DNA of 64,000 nt from Planctomycetaceae bacterium (GTDB lineage Bacteria; Planctomycetota; Planctomycetia; Gemmatales; Gemmataceae). Position 1 is the first letter of the stretch. The number at the start of each line of letters is the position of its first letter. The stretch lies in assembly GCA_013823135.1 (NCBI GenBank), contig PNLP01000013.1:85869-149868 (forward strand). The letters run 5' to 3'. The translations under genes were made by a program, and so were the position numbers. Shown one piece after another: positions 16,543 to 24,831 of the stretch. The notes under the pieces were generated by a model. It was given only the letters and a program-made list of their open reading frames with translations, was not told the origin of the DNA and did no database searches.

Positions 16543-17565
16543 ATGTCCAAGCCCAAGAAGCCGACGCTGGTGAAGCTCTGTGAGATGCTGCCGGGGCAAT
16601 CGGCGGACTGTTTCGCGCAACTCGTCGAGAAAACCCACCGCAGCACCCGCGACGGCAAGCCGTTCTACTCGTGCCGCTTCCGTGACCCGCACCGCACCGC
16701 CAGCGTCATGGTCTGGGCCGACGGCGGCTTCTACGAGGATTGCCAGGCCCGATGGCAAATCGGCGGCTTCTTCAAGATTCGTGGTGTCTTCTCGGAACAC
16801 GAAAAGTACGGCCCGCAACTCGATGTCGAACAGGTGCGGACCGTGCTCGAACGCGACCGCGACGACGGCTTCACCGAACTCGATTTCATGGAGCGTTCGC
16901 GGCTCGATCCCCAGATGATGCTCGCGGAGCTGCGAGCCGTTATTGCCAAGGAGATCGCGGACGAACCACTCCTCGCACTCGTGCAGAAGATACTCGCCGC
17001 ACACGAGGCCGAACTGAAACTCCTCCCCGCTTCGGCCCGGCACTACTACCCGTTCGCGGGCGGCTGGCTCGAACACACCCTGAGTGTCGTCCGCAGTTGC
17101 GTCTTCCTCGCGGACCGCTACGCGGCACAGTTCCCCGACATGAAGCCGCCGCTGAACCGCGATCTCGTGATTGCCGGAGCGGTTCTGCACGACATTGGCC
17201 GCGTGAAGGAGTTGGAAGTCAGCGTGCCCGGCCAGCCCGTGCGAGCCGGCATCAGCGGGGAGTTGTTCGGCCACCTGTTCCTGGCCTACGACCTGATCCG
17301 CGCTGCCGCGAATGATGTGCCCGACCTCAACCCCGAGTTGCTGGAACTGTTGCTGCACGTCGTGGTGTCGCACCTCCGCATCCCAGAGTGGGGTTCACCC
17401 CGGCTGCCGTGCATTCCCGAGGTGTTGATCCTGCATCACGCCGACGATCTCGACGCGAAGTTCGAGATGTACGCTCGCTGTCTCACTCGAGACACCACCG
17501 ATGGCCCGTTCACCGAACGCGATCCCGTGCTGGGTCGCCCCCTTCTCAAGCAACGCACGGTGTGA
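16543..17565 (+). CDS. OB-fold plus HD-domain protein, YhaM-like 3'-5' exonuclease
   Basis: A 340-residue protein starting at ATG 16543 (MSKPKKPTLVKLCEM). The first ~110 residues look like an OB-fold nucleic-acid-binding domain (KPFYSCRFRDPHRTASVMVWADGGFYEDCQ). Then comes an HD phosphohydrolase domain with GGWLEHTLSVV and AGAVLHDIGRVKEL (His-Asp near residue 216), and VVSHLRIPEWGSPR further on. This order is that of YhaM/CBF1-type exoribonucleases. Metal ligands appear intact. It stands as a single gene between two palindromes or gaps. Confidence 0.82.
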   Translation: MSKPKKPTLVKLCEMLPGQSADCFAQLVEKTHRSTRDGKPFYSCRFRDPHRTASVMVWADGGFYEDCQARWQIGGFFKIRGVFSEHEKYGPQLDVEQVRTVLERDRDDGFTELDFMERSRLDPQMMLAELRAVIAKEIADEPLLALVQKILAAHEAELKLLPASARHYYPFAGGWLEHTLSVVRSCVFLADRYAAQFPDMKPPLNRDLVIAGAVLHDIGRVKELEVSVPGQPVRAGISGELFGHLFLAYDLIRAAANDVPDLNPELLELLLHVVVSHLRIPEWGSPRLPCIPEVLILHHADDLDAKFEMYARCLTRDTTDGPFTERDPVLGRPLLKQRTV

Positions 17566-17760
17566 GTCGCGTTGGTGTGCGATGCCGTCCCCGCGTCTGT
17601 GCGGATCCGACACAACCAACTGGCTGCTTCGTCGTGCATCACGCCGGCTCGGGCTCACCAGAGAGAGTCGTAGCACCCAACTGTCATGCTCATGAGGTCG
17701 GCATGGCAGTTGCCCTTTTCGATCATCTCCCTGCACAACACCGTTTCGCGAGACATCGAC

Positions 17761-18990
17761 ATGGGACAACCCGACCAGCCCACGAGCGAAGTCACCACAC
17801 CCGGATGGCTCTCGAATCAGGTCGAACGTGGTCTGCACGCGAGTTGGGCCGTTGGCCGGCTTCTCGATCATGCCGTGGGTCTTGGAGCGAGCGACCTATT
17901 CGTGTCGGCACAGGAGGAGCGCTGGGTTGTTACCGTGCGGCACCTGGGACTCATCAGGCCCGTCTGTGATTTGACACCGCCAGTCGGGCTCCACTGCGCC
18001 GCCCACTTGCGTGCTGAAGCAGCACTCGACATTGCCGAGCATCGCAAGCCACAAGATGGCCGATGGGTTCACCGCACGCCTGCCGGGAAAATCCTCGACC
18101 TGCGAGTCAGTGCGTTGCCAACTCTCCACGGCGAAGATGTCTCGGTGCGGTTGCTCGATCGAGAAACGTCGCTGTTGCGACTCGATCAGGTTGGGTTACT
18201 ACCCACCGACCTCCAGCGATTACGGAAACTCCTCGAAAACCCCGGTGGCTTGATCCTCATGACGGGGCCAATCGGGGCGGGCAAGTCGACCACGCTTTAC
18301 GCCTGTCTCCAGTATCTCAACGACGGCACTCGCCGGATTCACACCCTTGAAGACCCCATCGAGTATGCCATCGACAACTTGCATCAATCGCAGGTGAACC
18401 CTAAGCACGGCGTTCACTTCCCGGACCTGTTGCGTTGCATCATTCGCCAGGGGCCGGATGTCATCATGATTGGCGAAATCCGTGATTCGGAGACAGCGAG
18501 AACCGCTGTCTCCGCTGCGAACAGTGGGCACCTCGTGCTGGCCACGCTGCACGCACCACGAGCTGCCGGGAGTGTGGCCAGCATGCTCGCGTTCGGTGTC
18601 GAACCGCACTTCCTGGCCACCTCGATGATCGGTGCCGTCTCGCAGCGGTTGGTTCGCACTTTCTGCCCGAAGTGCCGCTTCCCGCTCGGCGGGGTGAACT
18701 CGCCCGGTGATCCGCCCACGAGTACGCAAACCGCAGCTCTGGGCTGCCCCGCCTGTCATTACACCGGGTTCGGGCGACAGACCGCGTTGTTCGAGGTCAT
18801 GGAGATGACACCGGCGTTGCGGGAATTGGTCCGCAACCGTGAGACGACGCAGGCCATCGAGGCCCAGGCCCACCGCGAGGGGATGACCGGCTTCCGCCAC
18901 GCCGCGGAGGCACTGGTCGCACGGGGACTGACCGAGATGGGCGAGATCGAACGGCGGATTCCCCGAGACTGCCTGCAAGCTGGCCACTGA
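17761..18990 (+). CDS. Type II/IV secretion-type ATPase (GspE/PilB family)
   Basis: A 409-residue ATPase of the secretion/pilus motor family, with start set at ATG 17761 (MGQPDQPTSEV); an ATG at 17686 is also in frame. ASDLFVSAQEERWVVTVRH is the N-terminal domain, shorter than in full-length PilB. Walker A GPIGAGKST is near residue 168, and the Walker B/Asp-box region GEIRDSETARTAV near 238. A four-cysteine zinc motif (CPKC...CPAC) precedes HYTGFGRQTALFEVMEM near residue 335. No other pilus or secretin genes adjoin it. It may serve a type II secretion or pilus system encoded elsewhere, perhaps with the many pseudopilin-like DUF1559 proteins. Confidence 0.88.
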   Translation: MGQPDQPTSEVTTPGWLSNQVERGLHASWAVGRLLDHAVGLGASDLFVSAQEERWVVTVRHLGLIRPVCDLTPPVGLHCAAHLRAEAALDIAEHRKPQDGRWVHRTPAGKILDLRVSALPTLHGEDVSVRLLDRETSLLRLDQVGLLPTDLQRLRKLLENPGGLILMTGPIGAGKSTTLYACLQYLNDGTRRIHTLEDPIEYAIDNLHQSQVNPKHGVHFPDLLRCIIRQGPDVIMIGEIRDSETARTAVSAANSGHLVLATLHAPRAAGSVASMLAFGVEPHFLATSMIGAVSQRLVRTFCPKCRFPLGGVNSPGDPPTSTQTAALGCPACHYTGFGRQTALFEVMEMTPALRELVRNRETTQAIEAQAHREGMTGFRHAAEALVARGLTEMGEIERRIPRDCLQAGH

Positions 18991-19021
18991 CGAACGCTGC
19001 GTCTGAGGCTGCACCACCTGC

Positions 19022-19636
19022 TCACTTCGCGGAATCGTTCGGCATCAACTGTTGCGGGCGATCGAGGAACGTGGCCTTCCCCTTCTCGTCGTAGGTGATC
19101 TGCCAGATGCGATCGTAAACGCCGTCCTTCCATTCACGCGGGAAGTCCGTCGCCCCGAGCTTCTCAGCAAGTAACGGGGTTAACGTGTGACGCCAACTGA
19201 TCAGGACCGTCTTCCCGGCATACTTCGCGTTCCTGAACAACTCATCAACCAGCTTGGCCGGGTCGTCGTTCGTGAACGACGCGTCGATCTTCAGGTCGAG
19301 TTTCTTGGCCAGTGGCGCGACCGTTTGCATCGGGCGGTGACTCTTGCCCGAGTTCTTGGCGGCGAAGATGAAATCCGGCGTGGCGAACGGTGCAGGCCGT
19401 TTCTCGGTCTTCTCGAACAACCTCGGCAACTCGGCAGCGCGGGTTTTTCCTTCGGCCGATAGATCGACCGACATCGCTTCATCGGGCGGCTTCTCGGCGT
19501 GGCGAATGATGAGGATTTGCCGCGGGTACGTTCGGTCGGCTGTGCTTTCCGGGCTGGGCGATCGAGTCAGCAGGAACGCCGCGACGAGGAATAACCCCAC
19601 GCCGAGAATTCCGTGCCTCAGAAATGGGGAAGCCAT
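19022..19636 (-). CDS. Membrane-anchored histidine phosphatase family protein
   Basis: A 204-residue protein with an N-terminal anchor (GILGVGLFLVAAFLLT) and the phosphoglycerate mutase-type motif ILIIRHAEKP at about residues 41-50, carrying the phosphorylated His. The second active-site His lies in LISWRHTLTPLL near residue 150. The usual second Arg block is degenerate, so activity is probable but substrate is unknown. It converges with the secretion ATPase gene and is divergent from the NADAR gene. Confidence 0.8.
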   Translation of the reverse strand: MASPFLRHGILGVGLFLVAAFLLTRSPSPESTADRTYPRQILIIRHAEKPPDEAMSVDLSAEGKTRAAELPRLFEKTEKRPAPFATPDFIFAAKNSGKSHRPMQTVAPLAKKLDLKIDASFTNDDPAKLVDELFRNAKYAGKTVLISWRHTLTPLLAEKLGATDFPREWKDGVYDRIWQITYDEKGKATFLDRPQQLMPNDSAK

Positions 19637-19756
19637 CGTCGGTTACCTCGGAAGACGACTCAGCTACCGAGTATTGTAGACCGCGGCGCGAACCATTCGC
19701 CGCCTTCGCACGTCTCACATTGCCCATCCCACGGAACCTTCGTACCGGAGGATCAC

Positions 19757-20245
19757 ATGCCCGACGCGACGCCGAAGACCGTGATCGAGTTCTACTCTAC
19801 TACCGGCGATCACGGCTGTTTTTCGAACTTCTCCCGGCACTCGATCTACCTCAAGAAGAAGCGCTGGCCGACGACGGAGCATTACTTCCAGGCTCAGAAG
19901 TTCGCCGGGGAACCCGACGAGGAAGAGGTTCGCAAAGCTCCCAAACCCGCCCAGGCCGCGAGCATGGGTCGCGACCGCAAACGGCCACTCCGGCGCGACT
20001 GGGAGTCGGTAAAGGAACAGGTGATGCTCGACGCCCTGCGTGCGAAGTTCACCCAGCACGACGACTTGAAGGCGATCCTGCTCGGCACTGGCGATGCCAC
20101 GTTGGTCGAACACACCGAGAAGGATTCGTACTGGGGTGATGGTGGCGACGGCAGCGGCAAGAACCGGCTCGGTCACCTGTTGATGAAGTTGCGCGAAGAG
20201 TTGCGTCAGGAAAGTCCGCAGCCGCCGGCGAAGGCCGGCGGCTGA
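19757..20245 (+). CDS. NADAR family protein (YbiA-like)
   Basis: A 162-residue protein from ATG 19757, chosen because GGAGG lies 6 bases upstream. IEFYSTTGDHGCFSNFSRHSIYLKKKRWPTTEHYFQAQKF is the NADAR signature, and DSYWGDGGDGSGKNRLGHLLMKLREEL closes the domain. YbiA-type members cleave the N-glycosidic bond in damaged early riboflavin intermediates; other NADAR proteins act on ADP-ribose-linked substrates. No riboflavin gene lies nearby, so the housekeeping repair role is only likely. Confidence 0.9.
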   Translation: MPDATPKTVIEFYSTTGDHGCFSNFSRHSIYLKKKRWPTTEHYFQAQKFAGEPDEEEVRKAPKPAQAASMGRDRKRPLRRDWESVKEQVMLDALRAKFTQHDDLKAILLGTGDATLVEHTEKDSYWGDGGDGSGKNRLGHLLMKLREELRQESPQPPAKAGG

Positions 20246-20260
20246 TGCGGTGCGGAGCGG

Positions 20261-20821
20261 TCAATCGTGGACGTTGCCGAGCGAAGCCCGGAACCGCGCC
20301 ACCGATTCCCGCACCTCGGCCGTGCCATCCTCGTTGGACGCCCAGCCGAGCGGTTCAATCGTCACGCCTTCCAGTTGCTTGTAAGTCGTGAAGAAGAATT
20401 CCACCTCGCGGACGAAGTGAACCGGCACGTCTTCGAGTTTGCGAATGTGGGAGAACAGTGGATCCTTGTGTGGCACCGCGAGGATCTTGAAGTCGTTGAA
20501 CCCCTTGTCCTTCATCCGGAAGATGCCGACGATGCGGGCTTCAATGAGGCACCCCGAGAACGTCGCCTCGTTCACCATGATGAGGATGTCGAGGGGGTCG
20601 CCGTCCTCGGCCAGCGTCTGGGGGATGAACCCGTAGTCACCGGGATACACGGCCGAACTGTACAGGTACCGGTCGAGCTTGATGAGCCCGGTGACCTTAT
20701 CGACCTCGAATTTGCTCCGCCTGCCCTTCGGGATCTCGATGATCGAGTTCACGACGGACGCCTCACCGGTTCCGGGAGGGATCATCATGTAATCGCGGAG
20801 GTAGTCGCGGCGTGCGAACAT
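20261..20821 (-). CDS. ppa: Inorganic pyrophosphatase
   Basis: A 186-residue soluble family I pyrophosphatase, hydrolysing PPi to two phosphates. The metal-binding signature DGDPLD is at residues 73-78, after YPGDYGFIPQTLAEDG. IIEIPKGRRSKFEVDK near residue 27 is also conserved. The start at 20821 (MFARRDYLRDY) is preferred over a longer frame. The C-terminal part has a slightly extended form (FVREVEFFFTTYKQLEG) typical of a subset of the family. Confidence 0.93.
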   Translation of the reverse strand: MFARRDYLRDYMMIPPGTGEASVVNSIIEIPKGRRSKFEVDKVTGLIKLDRYLYSSAVYPGDYGFIPQTLAEDGDPLDILIMVNEATFSGCLIEARIVGIFRMKDKGFNDFKILAVPHKDPLFSHIRKLEDVPVHFVREVEFFFTTYKQLEGVTIEPLGWASNEDGTAEVRESVARFRASLGNVHD

Positions 20822-20967
20822 GACTTCGGGTGGGTTGTTGGTTGAGGTTCGGTGGTCGAAATGTTCCGGAAAGCCCGGGCGAACCCGCAACTGGTGTCCG
20901 AAACTGTGTGTGAGAACAATCTACGACCCACGACCCACAACCAACACCCCATCCTCAGAACCTCGGA

Positions 20968-21333
20968 TCAACCCGTGACGGCGATCCGCTTCGGTTTGAC
21001 CGCTTCCACCTTCGGCAGACGAACCGTCAGCACCCCGACCTTGAGGTCGGCGGTAATCTTGTCCGCAGCCACGCTATCGGCCACCTTGAAGACCCGCTGG
21101 TAGTTTGTCGGGGCGTATTCGCGTGTTGCCGGCCGGCGACCGTGAACGGAGAGTTCACCCTTTTCGAAGCGGATGTCCACGTCGCCGGGTTTCACGCCGG
21201 GCATGTCCGCCACGACGAGGAACTCGCTTTCGGTTTCCAGAACATCGACTCGCGGGCCAACCGTGACGGCTCGATCTTCGGTCCCGTTGGGGGAACTGGC
21301 CGGGGAAGCTGCGTCAGTTGCCAGGTTTAACAT
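20968..21333 (-). CDS. Small heat-shock protein, Hsp20 family (first)
   Basis: A 121-residue alpha-crystallin-type chaperone. The domain runs from PRVDVLETESEFLVVADMPGVKPGDVDIRFEKGELSVHG to VAADKITADLKVGVLTVRLPKVEAVKPKRI, which includes the conserved GVLTVRLPK. It prevents aggregation of unfolding proteins in the cytoplasm. It lies 35 bases downstream of a second Hsp20 gene on the same strand, so both are probably co-transcribed. Confidence 0.93.
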   Translation of the reverse strand: MLNLATDAASPASSPNGTEDRAVTVGPRVDVLETESEFLVVADMPGVKPGDVDIRFEKGELSVHGRRPATREYAPTNYQRVFKVADSVAADKITADLKVGVLTVRLPKVEAVKPKRIAVTG

Positions 21334-21367
21334 GGGTTATGCTCCTTGTGGAATGTGTTGTGGGGTA

Positions 21368-21796
21368 TCACTCGCCCTTCACGACAATCTTCCGGGGCTT
21401 GGCGGCCTCGTGCTTCGGCAGTGTCAGTTTCAACACACCATCGACGTATTTCGCCTCGACCTTGTCCGCATCAACAAGGGCCGGCAACCCGACCACACGG
21501 GTGAACTTGCCGAAGGGGCGTTCTTGCCGAAGCCACACGGAGCCAGGCACTTCGGGCGGCGTTCGTTCACCGACAACGGTAAGCTGGTTCCCTTCGGTCA
21601 CGGTCACTTCCAGTTTCGCGGGGTCCACCCCTGGCAGATCGGCCTCGGCGTACACCGCGTGTTCGTCTTCCCACACGGTCAGTTGAGCGGCGGTTGGTAC
21701 GGTAGACGCCCGACCGAGCCACTTCGCGAATTCATCCTGAACCTGGTTGAAGTCGTTCCACAGCGAGCCCAGAGGATGACGGCGGATTTGAGACAT
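21368..21796 (-). CDS. Small heat-shock protein, Hsp20 family (second)
   Basis: A 142-residue Hsp20 from ATG 21796 (MSQIRRHPLGSLWNDFNQVQDEF), with AGGAGG 7 bases upstream; an upstream TTG is less likely. The alpha-crystallin domain spans AQLTVWEDEHAVYAEADLPGVDPAKLEVTVTEGNQLTVVGER to KVEAKYVDGVLKLTLPKHEAAKPRKI. It is promoter-proximal in the pair; the two proteins may co-assemble. The N-terminal region resembles Hsp20s that begin with a short PLxxL..DF motif. Confidence 0.93.
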   Translation of the reverse strand: MSQIRRHPLGSLWNDFNQVQDEFAKWLGRASTVPTAAQLTVWEDEHAVYAEADLPGVDPAKLEVTVTEGNQLTVVGERTPPEVPGSVWLRQERPFGKFTRVVGLPALVDADKVEAKYVDGVLKLTLPKHEAAKPRKIVVKGE

Positions 21797-22108
21797 GCGC
21801 AACCTCCTGAATGGTTAAGTTTGGGTCCGGGATCTCTACCGGATCGCTGCGTTAGATACGCGCTCCCCGGAGAAGGATTCATGCCCACAACGGGCCACGC
21901 GAGATTGCATTTCAAGCCGCGTGCCAAACTTGACAGGAGGCTACGGGATCGAAATATCGCTCGAAAAATCAAGGATTTGCGACGAACGGCCAGGGTATGA
22001 AGGGCTGTGCCAACCTGGTGCAAGTTTGGCAACGCGGTGCAAAAATGACAGTTCCACCCCTTTGCAAACCAGGGCGTTGACACACGCCCCGCTCGCCAAG
22101 AACGGGCT
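21797..22108. other. Intergenic region upstream of the Hsp20 pair
   Basis: No gene is seen. It must hold the Hsp20 promoter on the minus strand. An 11-bp inverted repeat, TGCCAAACTTG at 21922-21932 and CAAGTTTGGCA at 22021-22031, is the only structure noticed. No CIRCE element was recognised. Confidence 0.5.
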
Positions 22109-22753
22109 TCAGTCCATCAGGAACGGGTTCATCCGCTTCTCGTGGCCGATGGTGGTAACCGGTCCGTGGCCGGGGTACACAACCGTGTCGGGCGGCAGCG
22201 GCCACAGCACGCGGGTAATGTTGGCTTTCAGCGTGGGGAAGCTCCCACCCGGGAAGTCCGTGCGGCCGACGCTTCCGCGGAACAGCACGTCGCCACCCAG
22301 CACCACGGCCGGTTTCATCTCGCGGAGCAGGTAAACGACGTGCCCCGGTGAGTGCCCGGGGATGTCGAACACTTCCAGTTCGATCCCCGCGACGGTGATC
22401 GTGTCGCCTTCATTCAGGAGTCGGTCGGCGGGCGGACTGACCACGCTGAACCCGAACGCGGCGCTCATGTTCACGTTCGCGTCGGTCAGGAACAGTGCGT
22501 CCCCGGTGCCGATGAAAATGGGAGCGTCTGGGAACGCCTGCTTCAGGTCCGCGTTGCCGGCGATGTGATCAACGTGCCCGTGCGTACAGACGATCGCCGT
22601 GAGGGTCAGGCCGCGCTCAGCGAGTGCCTCGCGGATCAGGTCCGGCTCGAATCCGGGGTCGATGACGAACGCTTCGGTGCCGCCCTCACGCCAGACGACG
22701 TAGGAGTTCTCCGCGAACGGCTGCGACTCAATGGTGAGGATCTGGATGCCCAT
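22109..22753 (-). CDS. Metallo-beta-lactamase fold hydrolase (glyoxalase II-like)
   Basis: A 214-residue hydrolase starting at 22753 (MGIQILTIESQPFAENSYVVW). The zinc motif THGHVDH is at residues 57-63, with further ligands expected in PGHSPGHVVY (near residue 128), LGGDVLFRGSVGRTD (near 146) and VYPGHGPVTT (near 187). This set is complete for a dinuclear glyoxalase II or hydroxyacylglutathione hydrolase-like enzyme. The longer upstream frame runs through the AGTCGTAAAG repeats and is not used. Confidence 0.92.
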   Translation of the reverse strand: MGIQILTIESQPFAENSYVVWREGGTEAFVIDPGFEPDLIREALAERGLTLTAIVCTHGHVDHIAGNADLKQAFPDAPIFIGTGDALFLTDANVNMSAAFGFSVVSPPADRLLNEGDTITVAGIELEVFDIPGHSPGHVVYLLREMKPAVVLGGDVLFRGSVGRTDFPGGSFPTLKANITRVLWPLPPDTVVYPGHGPVTTIGHEKRMNPFLMD

Positions 22754-22766
22754 CTCTTCTGGTCCC

Positions 22767-22833
22767 AAGTCGTAAAGTCGAAATCCTGCTGTCTTCGACT
22801 TTACGACTTTACGACCTGATGACTTTACGACTT
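22767..22833. repeat. AAGTCGTAAAGTCG repeat cluster
   Basis: AAGTCGTAAAGTCGAA (22767-22782) is the exact inverted complement of 22794-22809, and a third unit GACTTTACGACTT follows at 22821-22833. It sits between two divergent genes and probably overlaps their promoters, which is unlike the 3'-end placement of most palindromes here. Confidence 0.85.
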
Positions 22834-22930
22834 GAGCAGACTCGGGACTTGAGCCTTGACCAGTTTCGCGGCTCACGCTATTCCCCGCAGTCGAGAATCG
22901 TCTCAATCTCGGTCAGCGGGAGTGTTTGCC

Positions 22931-23731
22931 ATGCAGATCAGGAACTTGATGGTGGGAGTGGGTGCCATGGTCTTCGGCGCGGTGGTCGCGGCCATCGCAC
23001 AGTCCCCGAAACAAACCAATCCCGTCAAACAGGCGTCCGGCACCGGCACCGTGGCGAACATCGAAGCGGCGAAGCACGCCGACCTCGGCACAATGCTGGC
23101 TGAAGCTCGCACGGCACTCGGGAAAGCTCGCGACTACACCAGCACCTTCACCCGCCAAGAGCGATTGAACGGGGCGCTGGGTGCGGAACAGGTCGGCGAG
23201 ATCAAGGCGCGAGTCAGTCCCGCAGGCGTGTATGTTCGCTTCGCTCGCCCCGAAGCCATCGCGGGAATGGAAGTCTCATACTCGGCGAAGAAGGCTACGA
23301 ACAAGGTGATGTACCGCCCCGCGGGGGTCGCGGGCCGCAAGGGATTCCAGCGTCTCAATACGGACGACCCGAAGTTCCTTGCGGATAACCGCCACCCGGT
23401 CACCGACTGGGGCATGGGGCCAATCGTCGAACTGATCGCGACTTCGACGGCCCGCGAAAAGACGCTGAACAACCCGGTCGAGGTGTACACGGCCGACTTC
23501 CAGTTCGCGAACCGCAACGTCACGAAGTACGAAATCCTGACACGCCGCCCGCACGCCTTCCGCTACGCCGCGAAGATGGTGGTGTATGTGGATAAGGAAA
23601 CGAAGTTGCCGGTGCGATTCGAGGCCTACGACGAACCGAAGGCCGGCATGACCAGCGGCGATCTGCTGGAAGCGTATAGCTTCACCGACCTGAAACTGAA
23701 TGTGGGCGTCGGCGAGAACACGTTCGAGTAA
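22931..23731 (+). CDS. DUF1571-like exported protein
   Basis: A 266-residue protein from ATG 22931 with GGGAG upstream. The signal peptide is MQIRNLMVGVGAMVFGAVVAAIAQ. LGKARDYTSTFTRQERLNG, GEIKARVSPAGVYVRFARPEAIAGMEVSYS and MVVYVDKETKLPVRFEAYD match the general pattern of planctomycete DUF1571 proteins, which resemble outer-membrane lipoprotein-sorting folds. Function is unknown. A good intrinsic terminator follows. Confidence 0.82.
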   Translation: MQIRNLMVGVGAMVFGAVVAAIAQSPKQTNPVKQASGTGTVANIEAAKHADLGTMLAEARTALGKARDYTSTFTRQERLNGALGAEQVGEIKARVSPAGVYVRFARPEAIAGMEVSYSAKKATNKVMYRPAGVAGRKGFQRLNTDDPKFLADNRHPVTDWGMGPIVELIATSTAREKTLNNPVEVYTADFQFANRNVTKYEILTRRPHAFRYAAKMVVYVDKETKLPVRFEAYDEPKAGMTSGDLLEAYSFTDLKLNVGVGENTFE

Positions 23732-23749
23732 GGATTGCGGACCAACTCG

Positions 23750-23779
23750 AAAACGGCGGGAACGTGTCCCGCCGTTTTT
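23750..23779 (+). terminator. Rho-independent terminator after the DUF1571-like gene
   Basis: AAAACGGCGGG and CCCGCCGTTTTTC form an 11-bp stem around a 7-nt loop followed by a T-run, 18 bases after the stop. Orientation fits the plus strand. Confidence 0.88.
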
Positions 23780-23847
23780 CGTTGCGCCTTGCCAGCGAAT
23801 GCGCGTGTCTGCGACAATAACGCAGTCGCATCTGACGCGAGGGACAC

Positions 23848-24072
23848 ATGACGCCTACACTCGAATCGCTCGGCATCGACCGCATGACCGTTCATGAACG
23901 AGTCGCTCTCGCGCAGGCGATCTGGGATAGCATTCCTCCCGAAGTCACGCCGCTGAGCGACTCCCAGAAGCAGGAGGTCGACCGGCGGTTGGCAGCGCAC
24001 CGATCCGATCCGACGGCCGCGATTCCCTGGGAACAGGTGGAAGCCGAGGCTCTGGCACGGTTGCCGAAATGA
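23848..24072 (+). CDS. Antitoxin-like addiction module protein
   Basis: A 74-residue acidic protein: MTPTLESLGIDRMTVHERVALAQAIWDSIP...LSDSQKQEVDRRLAAHRSDPTAAIPWEQVEAEALARL. This pattern, with LxxxERxxLaxxIwDSi and a C-terminal W-eqv segment, is that of the putative addiction-module antitoxins usually followed by a RelE/ParE-type toxin. Here no such toxin follows. Instead its stop overlaps the start of a membrane-protein gene by ATGA, implying translational coupling. It may be an orphan or serve a different partner. Confidence 0.83.
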   Translation: MTPTLESLGIDRMTVHERVALAQAIWDSIPPEVTPLSDSQKQEVDRRLAAHRSDPTAAIPWEQVEAEALARLPK

Positions 24073-24674
24073 GCCTGTCCGTCTCGAATCAGATCCGGGC
24101 TTGGCTCGTCGATGATTGGCAGTGGCCTTACGCGACCCTGTTCGCGGCCGGGGGTCTACTGGCAATCGCGCCGGTCTGGTTCCACGTCGCGGGGTTGCCG
24201 CTCACGCTCGTCTACCTCCAGTTGCCCATCTACATGCTCCATCAGTGGGAGGAGCACCGCAGCGACCGCTTCCGGCTCTACGTGAACCGCATGGTCGGCG
24301 GCGGGCGGGAGGCTCTCACGCCGATCGCGACGTTCTGGATCAACTCACTCGGCGTCTGGGCGGTCGATCTGGTCGCGCTGTACCTTGCCGTGTTTGTCGA
24401 TGTGGGTTTTGGGCTTATCGCGATCTATCTTCCGCTGCTGAATGCACTTGGGCACGTCGGCCCGGGCATCGCGAAGCGTGCGTACAACCCCGGATTGTGG
24501 ACGGCCCTGCTTCTGTTCCTGCCCGTTGGCGGTTGGAGCGCCGCGGTCGTCTCGCAGGCGTCGCCCGGTTGGGAGTGGCACTTCATCGGTGTGGCCGTCG
24601 CGGTCGGGGTTCACGCCGCGATCCTCATTCACGTTGCACGGCGACTCAAGCGGTTGCGAGCCAGTGGCATCTGA
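24069..24674 (+). CDS. HXXEE-like multi-pass membrane protein
   Basis: A 201-residue protein with about five membrane helices. The segment YMLHQWEEHRSDRFRLYVN, in the first loop after LPIYM, has the His-x-x-Glu-Glu pattern of the HXXEE family, and later NALGHVGPGIAKRAYNPGL and VHAAILIHVARRLKR carry conserved-looking His residues in helices. HXXEE proteins are of unknown function; the His and Glu residues look like a metal or catalytic site within the membrane. Its start overlaps the antitoxin-like gene by 4 bases. Confidence 0.75.
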   Translation: MSLSVSNQIRAWLVDDWQWPYATLFAAGGLLAIAPVWFHVAGLPLTLVYLQLPIYMLHQWEEHRSDRFRLYVNRMVGGGREALTPIATFWINSLGVWAVDLVALYLAVFVDVGFGLIAIYLPLLNALGHVGPGIAKRAYNPGLWTALLLFLPVGGWSAAVVSQASPGWEWHFIGVAVAVGVHAAILIHVARRLKRLRASGI

Positions 24675-24831
24675 TTGGCGGATCGTCCACGTTCTATCGC
24701 CTGGGCAGAATGTCCAGCGTAACAATCGCGAGGATATGAGTTTTCTCGCCGTCGTAATAGCCGTCAGACCATCTCTCAGGATAAACTTACTCGGCTCGCC
24801 CACCTTGCTGGTTCCTGTCCAAGGATCACCC

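Noticed and set aside
15472..17373. Minus-strand open frame of 633 codons across two plus-strand genes
   Set aside because: Runs through a palindrome and two supported genes; no recognisable domain.
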